From positions 528,632-592,631 of the forward strand of contig NZ_FXXN01000028.1 of NCBI RefSeq assembly GCF_900184795.1: a stretch of DNA of 64,000 nt. Reading direction: 5' to 3'. Both the position numbers and the translations under genes were made by a program. This DNA comes from Magnetospirillum sp. 15-1 (GTDB lineage Bacteria > Pseudomonadota > Alphaproteobacteria > Rhodospirillales > Magnetospirillaceae). The notes below the pieces were generated by a model. The model was not told the DNA's origin and searched no databases. It saw only the letters and a list, made by a program, of their open reading frames with translations. The stretch's first letter is position 1. Each line of letters opens with the position of its first letter. Of the stretch, positions 1 to 9,261 are shown piece by piece.

Positions 1-2
1 CC

Positions 3-386
3 TGGCGGGTGCTGGCCGACGGCGGGCGCCTGATGGTGGTGGCCCCCAACCGGCGGGGCATCTGGGCGCGGCTGGAACGCACGCCCTTCGGCAACGGCCG
101 TCCCTACACCATGGGCCAGTTGAACCGCCTGTTGCGCGACAACATGTTCACGCCCATCCACAGCGCCTCGGCACTGTTCCTGCCGCCCACCAGTTCGCGG
201 ATGATGCTGCGCTCGGCCCCGGCGGTGGAGGAGATCGGCCGGCGCTGGTTCCAGACCTTCGGTGGCGTGATCATCGTCGAGGCCGCCAAGCAGATCTATG
301 CCGGCTCGGCGGTGCGCGAAGCCAAGGGCAAGCGCCGGTCCTACCTGCCGGTGGCCGAAGGATTCTCACGGGTAATGAAGTCCTGA
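3..386 (+). CDS. SAM-dependent methyltransferase, C-terminal part
   Basis: The reading frame is open to the left edge, so only the last 128 or so codons are present and the start lies outside the window. The visible chain begins in a strand-turn (LADGGRLMVVAPNRRG) typical of the late Rossmann strands of class I methyltransferases of the methyltransferase-11 type, followed by an Arg-rich C-terminal helix region. The SAM-binding glycine motif is not in the window, so the family call rests on the C-terminal half only. The gene converges on hupD and its last 46 bases overlap the hupD 3' end on the other strand, leaving no room for a separate terminator. The substrate cannot be told. Confidence 0.6.
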   Translation, partial: WRVLADGGRLMVVAPNRRGIWARLERTPFGNGRPYTMGQLNRLLRDNMFTPIHSASALFLPPTSSRMMLRSAPAVEEIGRRWFQTFGGVIIVEAAKQIYAGSAVREAKGKRRSYLPVAEGFSRVMKS

Positions 387-886
387 CCCCCGGAAGACGC
401 GGCGGGCGGAAACCCCCATTCGGTCAGTTGGCCGACCGCCACCGCCAGCGCCTCGTCGAGGCGACCTTCCACCTCCGGCGTCAGGCCGCCGCCGAAATCG
501 TCCAGTTGGCCGGCCTGCACGCCCACCACCACCATGGCCTCGGGTCCGCCGCCCAGCAATTCCACCGCCGCCAGAACATCCATGAAGGTGGTCTGGTGCA
601 AAGACAGGCGCTTGGCCCCCATCATCCGGGGAATCTCACCGTCGCGCAGGACCATCAGTTCGCCGGGCGGACGGCCGAAATCCACGGCGTCGAGGACCAG
701 CAGCCGGCGGGCGGCGCGGACCATGGGCATCAGATAGAGGCCCTGGGTACCGCCATCCACCAGTTCGACCCCTTGCGGGAAGGCATGGCGGTTGGACAGT
801 TCGGCCAGGGCGCGCGGGCCGAAGCCCTCATCCGCCCACAGCAGATTGCCGATGCCCAGGACCAGAACCTCGGCCCCCTCATTCAT
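341..886 (-). CDS. hupD: Hydrogenase maturation endopeptidase HupD/HyaD
   Basis: This 181-residue protein is the nickel-dependent protease that clips the C-terminal tail of the hydrogenase large subunit after the NiFe centre is installed. The N-terminus reads VLVLGIGNLLWADEGFG, the family hallmark, with the metal-binding Glu/Asp positions in it; a further Asp follows in LVLDAVDFG and a His in LSLHQTTF. Length fits the family. It is the last gene of hupSLCD and its start overlaps the 3' end of hupC by 8 bases, suggesting translational coupling. Its target is expected to be the HupL encoded upstream, which carries the cleavable tail. The C-terminal 20 or so residues past the conserved fold are rich in Ser and Gly and look non-conserved. 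Confidence 0.93.
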   Translation of the reverse strand: MNEGAEVLVLGIGNLLWADEGFGPRALAELSNRHAFPQGVELVDGGTQGLYLMPMVRAARRLLVLDAVDFGRPPGELMVLRDGEIPRMMGAKRLSLHQTTFMDVLAAVELLGGGPEAMVVVGVQAGQLDDFGGGLTPEVEGRLDEALAVAVGQLTEWGFPPAASSGGQDFITRENPSATGR

Positions 887-1601
887 CGCCGCGTCCCCGG
901 CCCTTGAACAGGCGGTAGCCGGACAGCATGGTGCTGACCATGCTCTGGCGCGACACGATGTCCTCGCGCACGGCGGTGTAGACGTGGACCATGACGAACA
1001 GCGCCACCAGCCACATGGAGGCGCGGTGAATGGTGTGCAGGTCCATGGTGTTGACGGCGAAATCCCGCATCCAGCCGAACATATGGTACTGCCAGCTGTC
1101 GTGGCCGGCCACCTCGGCCAGCATGCCGAAGCCGGTGACCAGCAGCACCAGCGAGGGCGCCACGTAGATGGTCAGCATGGCGATATGGGCCAGCGGATTG
1201 AGGCCGCTGTAGCGCCGGGGTTCCTTGACCAGGAACAGGTTCCAGGCGGCCTGATAGCGCAGCCCGTCGACCCAGCGCTTGCTCCAGATGGGCGGGATGA
1301 ACAGTTGGCGGGCGAAGTTGTTGCCCACCACCGCCCACCAGACCCGCATCACCCACAGCACCGCGAACAGATAGCCCGCCGCCAGATGGATGAAGCGAAT
1401 CCAGCCCATCACGTAGACCGTGCTGGGGTCGCCGGTATAGGACGGCAGCGGCGTGCCGATCAGGTAGCCGGTGGCGACCAGCGCCACCACCACCGCCGCA
1501 TTGAGCCAGTGCCACAGGCGCATGGGCGCCTCGTAGACATAGATCTGGCGGATGCGCTCGTGGTCGCCGATCTCGCGGTAGGCGTGGTCGAACCGGGCCA
1601 T
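879..1601 (-). CDS. hupC: Ni/Fe-hydrogenase b-type cytochrome subunit HupC
   Basis: A 240-residue integral membrane diheme cytochrome b that takes electrons from the small hydrogenase subunit to the quinone pool. Four hydrophobic segments are visible (about residues 28-50, 70-95, 135-155 and 190-215), with conserved histidines in RLWHWLNA, RFIHLAAGY, and the final helix HTIHRASMW...VHVYTAVRED, the usual heme ligands. The start is the ATG at 1601, preceded by a strong AAAGGAGGG; upstream in-frame codons extend into hupL and are rejected. It sits 14 bases after hupL and overlaps hupD. Its presence marks this as a membrane-anchored respiratory uptake hydrogenase. Confidence 0.93.
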   Translation of the reverse strand: MARFDHAYREIGDHERIRQIYVYEAPMRLWHWLNAAVVVALVATGYLIGTPLPSYTGDPSTVYVMGWIRFIHLAAGYLFAVLWVMRVWWAVVGNNFARQLFIPPIWSKRWVDGLRYQAAWNLFLVKEPRRYSGLNPLAHIAMLTIYVAPSLVLLVTGFGMLAEVAGHDSWQYHMFGWMRDFAVNTMDLHTIHRASMWLVALFVMVHVYTAVREDIVSRQSMVSTMLSGYRLFKGRGRGDE

Positions 1602-1615
1602 GCCGCCCTCCTTTG

Positions 1616-3412
1616 CTACAGGACCTTGACCACCGCCCGCTCGGCGCCGTCCGGCCCGATGACATGGGTGGCGCAGGCCAGGCAGGGGTCGAAGCTGTGG
1701 ATGGTGCGCAACACTTCCAAAGGCTGGGCGGGGTCGGCCATGGGGGTGCCGAGCAGCGCCGCCTCGAAGGGAGCGATGGCGCCCTGGGCGTCGCGCGGGC
1801 TGCCGTTCCAGGTGGTGGGCACCACGCACTGGTAATTGGAGATGCGCCCGTCCTGGATGCGCAGCCAGTGGCCCAGCGCGCCGCGCGGCGCCTCGGCGTA
1901 GCCGACGCCCTTGGCCGACTTGGCCCACTTCTCCGGCCCCCATTTGTCGGTATTGGCGGTGTCCAGGTCGCCGGCCTTGATATTGGCGATCAGGCCATCG
2001 ATGGCCTCGACCAGCCGGTCGGCGGCCCACTGGCATTCCAGCCCGCGCGCCGCGGTACGGCCCAGGGTCGAGAACAGCGCCGGCAGGGGCAGGCCCAGCT
2101 TGGCCAGGGTGCCGTCCACCATCTCCTTGATGTCGCGCTTGCCCATGGCGTAGGCGATGACGAAGCGGGCCAGCGGCCCCACCTCCATGGCGTGGCCCTT
2201 CCAGCGCGGCGCCTTGATGTAGGAATACTTGGCGCCCTCATCCAGGGCCTTGATGTGCTTCTTGTCGCCCTTGGTATTGGGGCCGAGCTGGAAATTGTAC
2301 TCGGTCATGCCATCCCAGGGATGCAGCCCCTTGCCCTCGTCGGGATAGCGGTACCAGGAATGGGGGACGAACTCGCGGATCTCGTCGGGATTGCGCAGGT
2401 CCACCGGATGGATTTCGCTCAGCTTGCCGTCGATGATGGCGCCCCTGGGCAACAGCAGGCTGTCGTTGGAATCGTCGTTGGCCTGGGCCGGGAACTCACC
2501 GTAGGACAGCAGATTGCGCCCCGAGAGCCCGGCGCCGATGGTCCCCCATTCCTTGTAGAACGAAGCGATGGCCAGCAGATCGGGAATGTAGACCTGATCG
2601 ATGAAGGTCTTGGCGCGGGCCGCCACGTCCTTGATCAGGGCCAGACGCTCGATGTTGAGCGCGCCGACCGCACCGCCGGAATGGACGTTGACCGCCGAGG
2701 GTACGCCGCCGACCAGCCACATGGGATGCGGGTTCTTGCCGCCCAGCACCGCCTGGATCTTGACGATCTCCTTCTGGAAATCCAGGGCCTCCAGGTAGTG
2801 GGCCACCGCCATCAGATTGGCCTCGGCCGGCAGCTTGTAGGCGGGATGGCCCCAATAGCCGTTCTTGAACAACCCCAGCTGACCCGACGAGACGAACTTC
2901 TTCAGCCGTTCCTGAACGTCGCGGAAATAGCCTTCCGACGCCATGGGCCAGGGCGAGATGGACTGGGCCAGGGCCGAGGTCGCCTTGGGATCGGCCGACA
3001 GCGCGCTGACCACGTCCACCCAGTCCAGGGCGTGCAGGTGGTAGAAGTGGACCAGGTGGTCGTGGACGTACAGCGTCAGGTGCAGGATGTTGCGGATGAT
3101 GTTGGCGTTGCGCGGGATGGGAATGCCCAGCGCATCCTCCACCGCCCGGACGCTGGCCATGGCGTGCACGCCGGTGCACACCCCGCAGATACGCTGGACG
3201 AAGGCCCAGGCGTCGCGCGGATCGCGGCCCTGCAGGATGTTCTCCAGGCCGCGCCACATGGTTCCCGACGACACCGCGTTGGTGACGCGGTTGCGCTCGT
3301 CCACATTGACCTCGACCCGCAGGTGGCCTTCGATGCGGGTGACGGGATCGACCACCACCCGGCGCCCGGCATCGTCCAGTTCGAAGCCGTTGGGCGTCTT
3401 AACCTTGGCCAT
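1616..3412 (-). CDS. hupL: Uptake [NiFe] hydrogenase large subunit HupL
   Basis: A 598-residue catalytic subunit that oxidises H2 at a NiFe(CN)2CO site. The N-terminal nickel motif RICGVC and the C-terminal motif [10 protein letters not shown] are both intact, giving the four cysteine ligands. The chain continues 13 or so residues past the motif His ([15 protein letters not shown]), the tail expected to be removed by HupD. Length and the opening [17 protein letters not shown] match group 1 respiratory hydrogenases. The start overlaps hupS by 14 bases and has GGAGG ahead of it. Together with a Tat-bearing small subunit and HupC this places the enzyme on the periplasmic face. No hyp maturation genes for NiFe cofactor synthesis lie in the window. 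Confidence 0.97.
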   Translation of the reverse strand: MAKVKTPNGFELDDAGRRVVVDPVTRIEGHLRVEVNVDERNRVTNAVSSGTMWRGLENILQGRDPRDAWAFVQRICGVCTGVHAMASVRAVEDALGIPIPRNANIIRNILHLTLYVHDHLVHFYHLHALDWVDVVSALSADPKATSALAQSISPWPMASEGYFRDVQERLKKFVSSGQLGLFKNGYWGHPAYKLPAEANLMAVAHYLEALDFQKEIVKIQAVLGGKNPHPMWLVGGVPSAVNVHSGGAVGALNIERLALIKDVAARAKTFIDQVYIPDLLAIASFYKEWGTIGAGLSGRNLLSYGEFPAQANDDSNDSLLLPRGAIIDGKLSEIHPVDLRNPDEIREFVPHSWYRYPDEGKGLHPWDGMTEYNFQLGPNTKGDKKHIKALDEGAKYSYIKAPRWKGHAMEVGPLARFVIAYAMGKRDIKEMVDGTLAKLGLPLPALFSTLGRTAARGLECQWAADRLVEAIDGLIANIKAGDLDTANTDKWGPEKWAKSAKGVGYAEAPRGALGHWLRIQDGRISNYQCVVPTTWNGSPRDAQGAIAPFEAALLGTPMADPAQPLEVLRTIHSFDPCLACATHVIGPDGAERAVVKVL

Positions 3413-4511
3413 CCTGATCCTCCGTTTCCTTGTCCTTGCCCGCCAGCATCCGGCGGGTCGCCGTCACGCCGGCATGGGCGGCCATGGCCGCTCCCAGCCC
3501 GGCCATGGCGCCCAGGCCGATCTTGTCGGCATTGGCCTCGATGCCGAACTGGGCCATGTCGGGCACCCGCTCGTAGAACGGCCCGCGATCCCAGAAACCG
3601 TCCTCGGAACAGCCGATGCAGCCGTGCCCGGACTTGATGGGCGACGAGACGCCGTCGTTCCAGCCGATGGTGGTGCAGGCGTTGTAGGTGGTCGGGCCGC
3701 GGCAGCCCAGCTTGTACAGGCACCAGCCCTGACGGGCGCCGTCGTCGTCCCAGCTTTCGACGAACTGGCCGGCGTCGAAATGGGCACGGCGATAGCATTT
3801 GTCGTGGATGCGCTGGCCGTAGAACATCTTGGGCCGCCCCTGGCGATCCAGTTCCGGCAGACGGTCGAAGGTCAGGATGTAGCTCAGCACCCCGGCCATC
3901 ACCTCGGCGATGGGCGGACAGCCGGGAACGTTGATCACCGGCTTGTCCTTGATGAACTTGGATACCGGGGTGGCCTTGGTGGGATTGGGCTTGGCCGCCT
4001 GGACGCAGCCGAACGAGGCGCAGGTGCCCCAGGCGATCACCGCCTTGGCGTGGCGGGCGGTTTCCAGCAACTGGTCGGTGAAGGGCCGCCCGCCGACGAT
4101 GCAGGCCATGCCGTCGTCCAGCAGCGGCGCGTTGCCTTCCACCGCCAGGATGTAGTTGCCCTTATAGTTGGTGGTGATCTCCTCCAGGATGGCCTCGGCC
4201 TGGAAGCCCGACGCCGCCATCAGGGTGTCGTCGTAATCCAGCGAGATCATGGACAGGATGATGTCCTTGGCCAGCGGATGGGAGGCACGGATGAAGCTTT
4301 CCGAGCAACAGGTGCACTCCAGCCCGTGAATCCACAGCACCGGCAGGCGCGGCTTGGTCTCCAGCGCCTTGGCCAGCACCTCGTGGCCGCCCGGCCCCAA
4401 TCCCATGGATACGGCGGTCACCGCGCAGAACTTCAGGAATTCCCGGCGGGGAATGCCATGCTCGCTGATCACCTCGTAGAACGTCTTCTTCTTGAACATC
4501 CCGTTTCTCAT
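3399..4511 (-). CDS. hupS: Uptake [NiFe] hydrogenase small subunit HupS
   Basis: The iron-sulfur subunit of the uptake hydrogenase, about 370 residues. A twin-arginine signal RREFLKF sits at residues 22-28 and a hydrophobic stretch follows, so the HupSL dimer should be exported folded. The proximal cluster motif LECTCCSES is near residue 65, and [15 protein letters not shown] supplies later cluster ligands. A Gly/Ala-rich hydrophobic helix near the C-terminus is the usual membrane anchor. Two starts are possible, 4511 and 4499 (MFKKKTF); the first has GAGGCAGGG just ahead and is chosen. It lies only 7 bases after the stop of a chemoreceptor gene on the same strand, an uncommon partner for hup genes. 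Confidence 0.95.
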   Translation of the reverse strand: MRNGMFKKKTFYEVISEHGIPRREFLKFCAVTAVSMGLGPGGHEVLAKALETKPRLPVLWIHGLECTCCSESFIRASHPLAKDIILSMISLDYDDTLMAASGFQAEAILEEITTNYKGNYILAVEGNAPLLDDGMACIVGGRPFTDQLLETARHAKAVIAWGTCASFGCVQAAKPNPTKATPVSKFIKDKPVINVPGCPPIAEVMAGVLSYILTFDRLPELDRQGRPKMFYGQRIHDKCYRRAHFDAGQFVESWDDDGARQGWCLYKLGCRGPTTYNACTTIGWNDGVSSPIKSGHGCIGCSEDGFWDRGPFYERVPDMAQFGIEANADKIGLGAMAGLGAAMAAHAGVTATRRMLAGKDKETEDQDGQG

Positions 4512-4518
4512 CCCTGCC

Positions 4519-6279
4519 TCAGGTCGCCTTGACGGCGGCCAGGAAGTTCTCGACCTCGGCCCGCATGGTTTCGGATTCGGCCCGCAGCTTGTCGGTCACC
4601 TCGACCATGCGCGCCGCCATCTCGCCGGTGTGCAGCGCCGCCGACGACACCTCGACGATGCCGGCCGAGACCGAGCGGTTGCCGTGGGCCGATTCGTTGA
4701 TGTTGCCGACGATGGACTGGGTGGCGGCATTCTGCTCCTCCACCGCCGAGGCGATGGTCGAGACCACTTCGTCGGCCCTGACGATGGTGTCGTGCACCGT
4801 GGCCAGAGCCGCCGCCGCGTTGCGGCTGGTGCTCTGGATGCCGCTGACCTGGTCGGCGATCTCCTCGGTGGCCTTGGCGGTCTGGCTGGCCAGATGCTTG
4901 ACCTCGTTGGCCACCACCGAGAAGCCCTTGCCCGCCTCGCCGGCCCGCTGCGCCTCGATGGAGGCGTTGAGCGCCAGCAGGTTGGTCTGGGCGGCGATCT
5001 CGCCGATCAGGGTGACGATCTCGCCGATCTTCTCGGCCGCCTCCGACAGGTGCCCCATGGTGGCATTCAGCCCCTGGATGCCCTCGACCGCCTCGCGGGT
5101 AATGGCGGTGGAGGCACCGACGCTGCTGCTGATCTCGTGGCCCGAGGCGCCCAATTGCTCGGTGGAGCTGGCGACGGATTCCACGTTGGCGGCGGCCTGC
5201 TCGGCCGCCACCGCCACCTGCTGGGCCTGGCGCTCGGTTTCCTCGGCCACCGCCGACAGGGTGTGGGCGGTTTCGCGCACGTCCTCGACGGAATGGTTGA
5301 CCACCGCCAACACCCGGGTGGCCACCACGCCGAACTCCTCGGTCAGGCGCTGGCGCATCTGGGCGCGTTCGAGCAGCAGGCGGTCGGCGGCCTGCTTCTG
5401 CGCCTCCAGCTGGTCGGCGCGGATCATGCTTTCCTTGAACACCTCGACGGCGCGGGCCATGTCGCCGATCTCGTCCTGCTTGTCCACCAGCGGCACGCCC
5501 ACCGTCTTGTCGCCCCGCGACAGATGGGCCATCACGCCCCCCAGCCGGTCCAGCGGCCGCACGATGCGGAAGCGGGTGAACCAGTAGAAGAACACCGCCA
5601 GCAGCAGCAGCAGCAGGCCGTTGAACAGCATCACGCCGCCCACGGTGGCCGATACCGTCCAGGTGGCGTCCTCGACCCGGTCGGCGCTGTCCTTGTGCTC
5701 CTGACGCAGCAGGGCGCCCAGCCGGTCAAGGGCGACCAGGGCGCCGGCCTCGTCCACCACCGCGCGGGCGTGGGCCTTCTCGGCGGGCTCCTTGCGGGCC
5801 AGCGCCTCGGCCACCTGGGGCATGGCGCGGTCGTAGGCGTCCACCAGGGCCATGACCGCCTTCAGCGCCTCCTGCTCGTCCTTGGACGCGCCGGCGGTGA
5901 GATAGGCCGGGCCGATCTCGCGCAGCCGGGCCAGATCCTGGGTCACCGCCTGCCGCAGCAGCGGGTCGTCGGTCAGCAGGTAGTCGTGGAAGTGCTGGCT
6001 GAGCCCCCCGAAGCCCAGATGCTGGCGCAGGTCCGACAGCAGCATCAGCCGCCGGGCCAGACCGGTATCGAAGTTGCGCCAGACCGAACCGATCTCGGCC
6101 ACCTTGGCGAAGCTGGCCACCGTGCCGCCGATCCCGGCGGCCAGCAGCAGGGCCATCAGCACCGAAATCAGGATGCCGACCAGCCTCAGCCGGATGTTCG
6201 AGACGAACCAAGCCATCCCTGCGGCACCGCGGCCGAGGGCGTTGAGATCCTGCGACGATACGTGCATGTCCCCCACCAT
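4519..6279 (-). CDS. Methyl-accepting chemotaxis protein, hup-linked
   Basis: A 586-residue transmembrane chemoreceptor. A first membrane helix lies at about residues 30-55, a roughly 165-residue mostly helical periplasmic segment follows (likely a four-helix-bundle sensor), then a second helix near 220-240, a HAMP domain, and a long coiled-coil signalling domain. The hairpin tip reads [20 protein letters not shown], where the common EAARAGE is EAQRAGE. Start could also be the ATG at 6267; both have G-rich upstream sequence. The stop is 7 bases before hupS, so the receptor probably shares a transcript with the hydrogenase. A role in H2 or energy taxis is an inference from this placement only. 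Confidence 0.93.
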   Translation of the reverse strand: MVGDMHVSSQDLNALGRGAAGMAWFVSNIRLRLVGILISVLMALLLAAGIGGTVASFAKVAEIGSVWRNFDTGLARRLMLLSDLRQHLGFGGLSQHFHDYLLTDDPLLRQAVTQDLARLREIGPAYLTAGASKDEQEALKAVMALVDAYDRAMPQVAEALARKEPAEKAHARAVVDEAGALVALDRLGALLRQEHKDSADRVEDATWTVSATVGGVMLFNGLLLLLLAVFFYWFTRFRIVRPLDRLGGVMAHLSRGDKTVGVPLVDKQDEIGDMARAVEVFKESMIRADQLEAQKQAADRLLLERAQMRQRLTEEFGVVATRVLAVVNHSVEDVRETAHTLSAVAEETERQAQQVAVAAEQAAANVESVASSTEQLGASGHEISSSVGASTAITREAVEGIQGLNATMGHLSEAAEKIGEIVTLIGEIAAQTNLLALNASIEAQRAGEAGKGFSVVANEVKHLASQTAKATEEIADQVSGIQSTSRNAAAALATVHDTIVRADEVVSTIASAVEEQNAATQSIVGNINESAHGNRSVSAGIVEVSSAALHTGEMAARMVEVTDKLRAESETMRAEVENFLAAVKAT

Positions 6280-6401
6280 GGCGAATGTGTATCCATTCCC
6301 TGAGGTAGATTATCAGGGCATGGATTCCGCCGGTAAATGGGTGGAACTACCCAAAACCACGTTCTACTGCTAATTTGACGGGTCATTCGGGGAATTCGGC
6401 T
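6280..6401. promoter_or_regulatory. Divergent promoter region, chemoreceptor-hup and hybrid kinase
   Basis: This 122-base gap is the only space between the minus-strand chemoreceptor/hup genes and the plus-strand hybrid kinase, so both promoters should be here. It is more AT-rich than its surroundings. Two small dyads are visible: CCCTGA/TCAGGG at 6298-6303 and 6313-6318, and TGGGT/ACCCA at 6338-6342 and 6349-6353. Either could bind the LuxR-type output domain of the kinase next door; this is inference. Confidence 0.4.
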
Positions 6402-9107
6402 ATGCCTTTTGAGAATAACGATAAATTGAAAATAGCCGCGGGGGAATCCCCCTCTATTACTAACGGATTGGTCGATATCTACCACGCCCATCATTCACCG
6501 ATGACGCTGTTGCTGTATCTGGCCCTGGTCACCGGACTTGCCGCAACCCAGGTCGCGCATCACGGCTATGTTGAAGCATTGGGGTGGTGGGTGACGGTGG
6601 CGGCCGTCGCCGTCACCAGCCTGTGGCAACAGCGGCGCTACGCCGCCGACCCGGCCCGCGCCGAGCATGCCGCCCGGTGGAGCCGCCATTTCGCCGCCCT
6701 GTCGGCGATCAACGGCAGCCTGCTGGGCCTGGGGGCCTTGCTGTTCTTCGACCCCGACCTGGGCGCCGACGCCATGGTGCCGCTGATCTTCGTCGTGATC
6801 TTCACGGTGGCGGCCAGCCACGCCAAGACGGCCATTCCCATGTGCGCCTACGGCACCTTCCTTCCCGCCCTGGCGCTGACGGTGGTGGCAGTGGCGGTCA
6901 GGCCGGAAGCGGGCGGCGGCTTCCTGATCGTGTTCCTGATCGCCCTGGCGGCGTTCGGCATCGGCTTCACCCGCTCCAGCCACCGGATGCTGGAAAAGGC
7001 CCTGCGGCTGAGCCGGGCCAATACGGAACTGATGGAGGAGGCGCAGCGGGCCCGCGATCAGGCCGAATCGGCGAGCCAGGCCAAATCCGCCTTCCTGGCG
7101 GTGGTCAGCCACGAGGTGCGCACGCCGCTGAACGCCATGATGGGCATGACCGAGCTGCTGGCCGAGGCGCCGCTGGAAGAGGCCCACCGCCGCCGCCTCG
7201 ACACCCTGAGATCGGCCGGCGACCATATTCTGGGCCTGATCGAGGACATGCTCGACTTCTCGCGCATCGAGGCGGGACAGGTGGAACTGGCCGCCAAGCC
7301 GTTCCATATCGGAGCGCTGGCCGCCGAAACCGTCGAGCTTCTCGGCGAGCAGGCCTACCGCAAGGGAGTCAGCCTCCAGATGGAGGTGGAGGACGGCGGC
7401 TGGCCCTACCGCCAGGGCGACAGCCGCCGGCTGCGCCAGGTGCTCGTCAACCTGCTGCACAACGCCATCAAGTATACCGAGATCGGCACGGTCAGCCTGC
7501 GCCTCGAGGCCAGCCGCGATTCGGTGGTCCGCTGCTGCGTCGAGGACCAGGGAAGCGGCATTCCCTCCGACCGCCGCGAGGCGGTGTTCGAACCCTTCCT
7601 GCGCGGCGGCGACAGCGAGGCCCACCGCGAGGGAGCCGGTTTGGGACTGGCCATCAGCCGCCGGCTGGTTTCGCTGATGGGCGGCGCGCTGTGGCTGGAG
7701 CCGCTGGAGCGGGGCAGCCGTTTTTGCTTCACCGCGATCCTGCCGGCGGTGAACGAACCCGACCTTCCGGCGGAACCCGCCGTCCCGCCCCTGGCCTGTC
7801 GCGGCCGCGTGCTGGTGGCCGACGACAGCGCATTCGGCCGCGACATCGTGGCGGCCATGGCGGCCGGCTCGGGCGTATCGCTCGATCTGGTCGAGGACGG
7901 CGAGCAGGCCGTGACCAAGGCCCGCCGCCATCGCTACGACCTGATCCTGCTGGACCAGCGGATGCCGCGCATGGACGGCTCCCAGGCCCTGGCCGCCATC
8001 CGCCGCGACGAGGCCGAACGCGGCCTCGCCCCCGTCCCGGTGGTGGCGATGACGGCGGGCATTCCCGGCAAGGTCCGCGCCGACTTCATCGCCGCGGGCT
8101 TCGCCGACCACCTCGCCAAGCCGTTTTCCCGCAAGCATCTGACCGACCTGCTGACCCGCCACCTGCCCGGAGCCACCGAGCCCGGCGCCGGCCGGCCGCC
8201 GCTGGCGGTCGCCGACGCCACCATCATCTCCCACTGCCAGGACGATGCCGCCAAGCTGGCGACGGCCATAGACGGCGACAAGGCCGACGACGCCGGCCAT
8301 CTCGCCCATCGCATCAAAGGGATCGGCATGGTGTTCGGCATGCCGCATGTGGCCCGCGCCGCCGAGGCCATCGAGACCGCCATCGGCGACTGGGACGAGG
8401 CCCCCAGGCCCCTGCTGGCCGCGCTCAATCAGGCCCTGGCCGACGAACGCCGCCGGCTGGGCCGGGGACGCGGGGTCCGCCGGACCACCGGCCCGGTGCG
8501 GGTGCTGCTGGTGGACGACCACGAGATGGTCCGCGACGGCTTGCGGGCGGTGCTGGGCAATCAGCCGGATTTCGAGGTGGTGGGCGAGGCCGCCGATGGC
8601 CTGGACTGTATCCGCATGGTGGTCCGCCATCATCCCGATCTGGTGCTGATCGATCTGGCCATGCCGCGCATGAACGGCGCCGAGACGGTGCCGGAAATCC
8701 GCAAGCGCCTGCCCGCCGCCCGAGTGGTGATGCTGACCGGCGCCGCCTCGCCCGCCCTGATGCGCAGCGCCAGCGAGGCCGGAGCCGACGCCCTGGTGCG
8801 CAAGGACGTCTCCGCCGAGGAATTGCTGCGCATCCTGCGGGCGGTGCTGGCCGGCAAGCCACCGCCGGCGGCCGCCAGCCCGCCGCCGGCGGGCGACGAT
8901 TCCCTGGCGGCCCTGACGCGGCGCGAGCGTCAGGTGCTCAAGCTGATCGTCGAGGGCCGCCGTACCCGCGACATCGCCGATCTGCTGGCCTTGAGCGAAC
9001 GGACGGTGGAAAAGCATCGGGCCAGCCTGGGGCACAAGCTGGGAACCTCGACACCGGCCGAACTGGCGGCCCTGGCGGTGCGCCACGGCCTGACCGCCGA
9101 TTGCTAG
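6402..9107 (+). CDS. Hybrid sensor kinase with REC, HPt, second REC and LuxR-type HTH
   Basis: A 901-residue multidomain signalling protein. Residues 35-190 hold about five to six membrane helices. A HisKA domain follows with phospho-acceptor His237 in SHEVRTPLN, then an HATPase domain (NAIKYTE near 354-360, GAGLGLAIS near 411-419). REC1 spans about 469-590 with Asp518 (LLDQRMPRMDG). An HPt-like segment has His636 in AHRIKG. REC2 spans about 699-815 with Asp751 and is NarL-like (LLVDDHEMVRDGL). Residues 836-898 are a LuxR/GerE helix-turn-helix. All phosphorelay steps and a DNA-binding output are thus in one chain that looks membrane-bound. The ATG at 6402 is chosen (GGGGAA upstream); a TTG at 6375 is in frame. 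The signal and targets are unknown. Confidence 0.9.
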   Translation: MPFENNDKLKIAAGESPSITNGLVDIYHAHHSPMTLLLYLALVTGLAATQVAHHGYVEALGWWVTVAAVAVTSLWQQRRYAADPARAEHAARWSRHFAALSAINGSLLGLGALLFFDPDLGADAMVPLIFVVIFTVAASHAKTAIPMCAYGTFLPALALTVVAVAVRPEAGGGFLIVFLIALAAFGIGFTRSSHRMLEKALRLSRANTELMEEAQRARDQAESASQAKSAFLAVVSHEVRTPLNAMMGMTELLAEAPLEEAHRRRLDTLRSAGDHILGLIEDMLDFSRIEAGQVELAAKPFHIGALAAETVELLGEQAYRKGVSLQMEVEDGGWPYRQGDSRRLRQVLVNLLHNAIKYTEIGTVSLRLEASRDSVVRCCVEDQGSGIPSDRREAVFEPFLRGGDSEAHREGAGLGLAISRRLVSLMGGALWLEPLERGSRFCFTAILPAVNEPDLPAEPAVPPLACRGRVLVADDSAFGRDIVAAMAAGSGVSLDLVEDGEQAVTKARRHRYDLILLDQRMPRMDGSQALAAIRRDEAERGLAPVPVVAMTAGIPGKVRADFIAAGFADHLAKPFSRKHLTDLLTRHLPGATEPGAGRPPLAVADATIISHCQDDAAKLATAIDGDKADDAGHLAHRIKGIGMVFGMPHVARAAEAIETAIGDWDEAPRPLLAALNQALADERRRLGRGRGVRRTTGPVRVLLVDDHEMVRDGLRAVLGNQPDFEVVGEAADGLDCIRMVVRHHPDLVLIDLAMPRMNGAETVPEIRKRLPAARVVMLTGAASPALMRSASEAGADALVRKDVSAEELLRILRAVLAGKPPPAAASPPPAGDDSLAALTRRERQVLKLIVEGRRTRDIADLLALSERTVEKHRASLGHKLGTSTPAELAALAVRHGLTADC

Positions 9108-9125
9108 CCCCTGCCGCTCAGGCTT

Positions 9126-9162
9126 CTATAGCGTGATGCCCAAAATGTGCATCACGCTATAG
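9126..9162. terminator. Hairpin between convergent genes
   Basis: A perfect 14-base inverted repeat (CTATAGCGTGATGC, 9126-9139, and its complement, 9149-9162) with a 9-base loop lies between the convergent kinase and MFS genes. There is no T-run on either side, so it may be a Rho-assisted or bidirectional terminator, or part of a dispersed intergenic repeat. The GC-rich inverted-repeat sequence continues to about 9260. Confidence 0.5.
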
Positions 9163-9261
9163 GCCTTATCATTGTCCCTCGCCGGGCGGGCGCATCCACG
9201 CCCTTGGCCGCGCCCTCAACGGGCGCTGGAGCGGCCCGCCTCATATTTGAGGCGCGCCGCT

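Noticed and set aside
341-386. 46-base overlap of hupD with the convergent methyltransferase as a frameshift or annotation error
   Set aside because: Both frames read through to normal-looking C-termini, and short convergent overlaps are common in this dense sequence.
1613-3637. Very long open frame on the plus strand opposite hupL and hupS
   Set aside because: It is the antisense shadow of GC-rich genes; the translation is rich in His, Gln, Gly and Arg with no family motif, while the minus strand encodes recognisable hydrogenase subunits.
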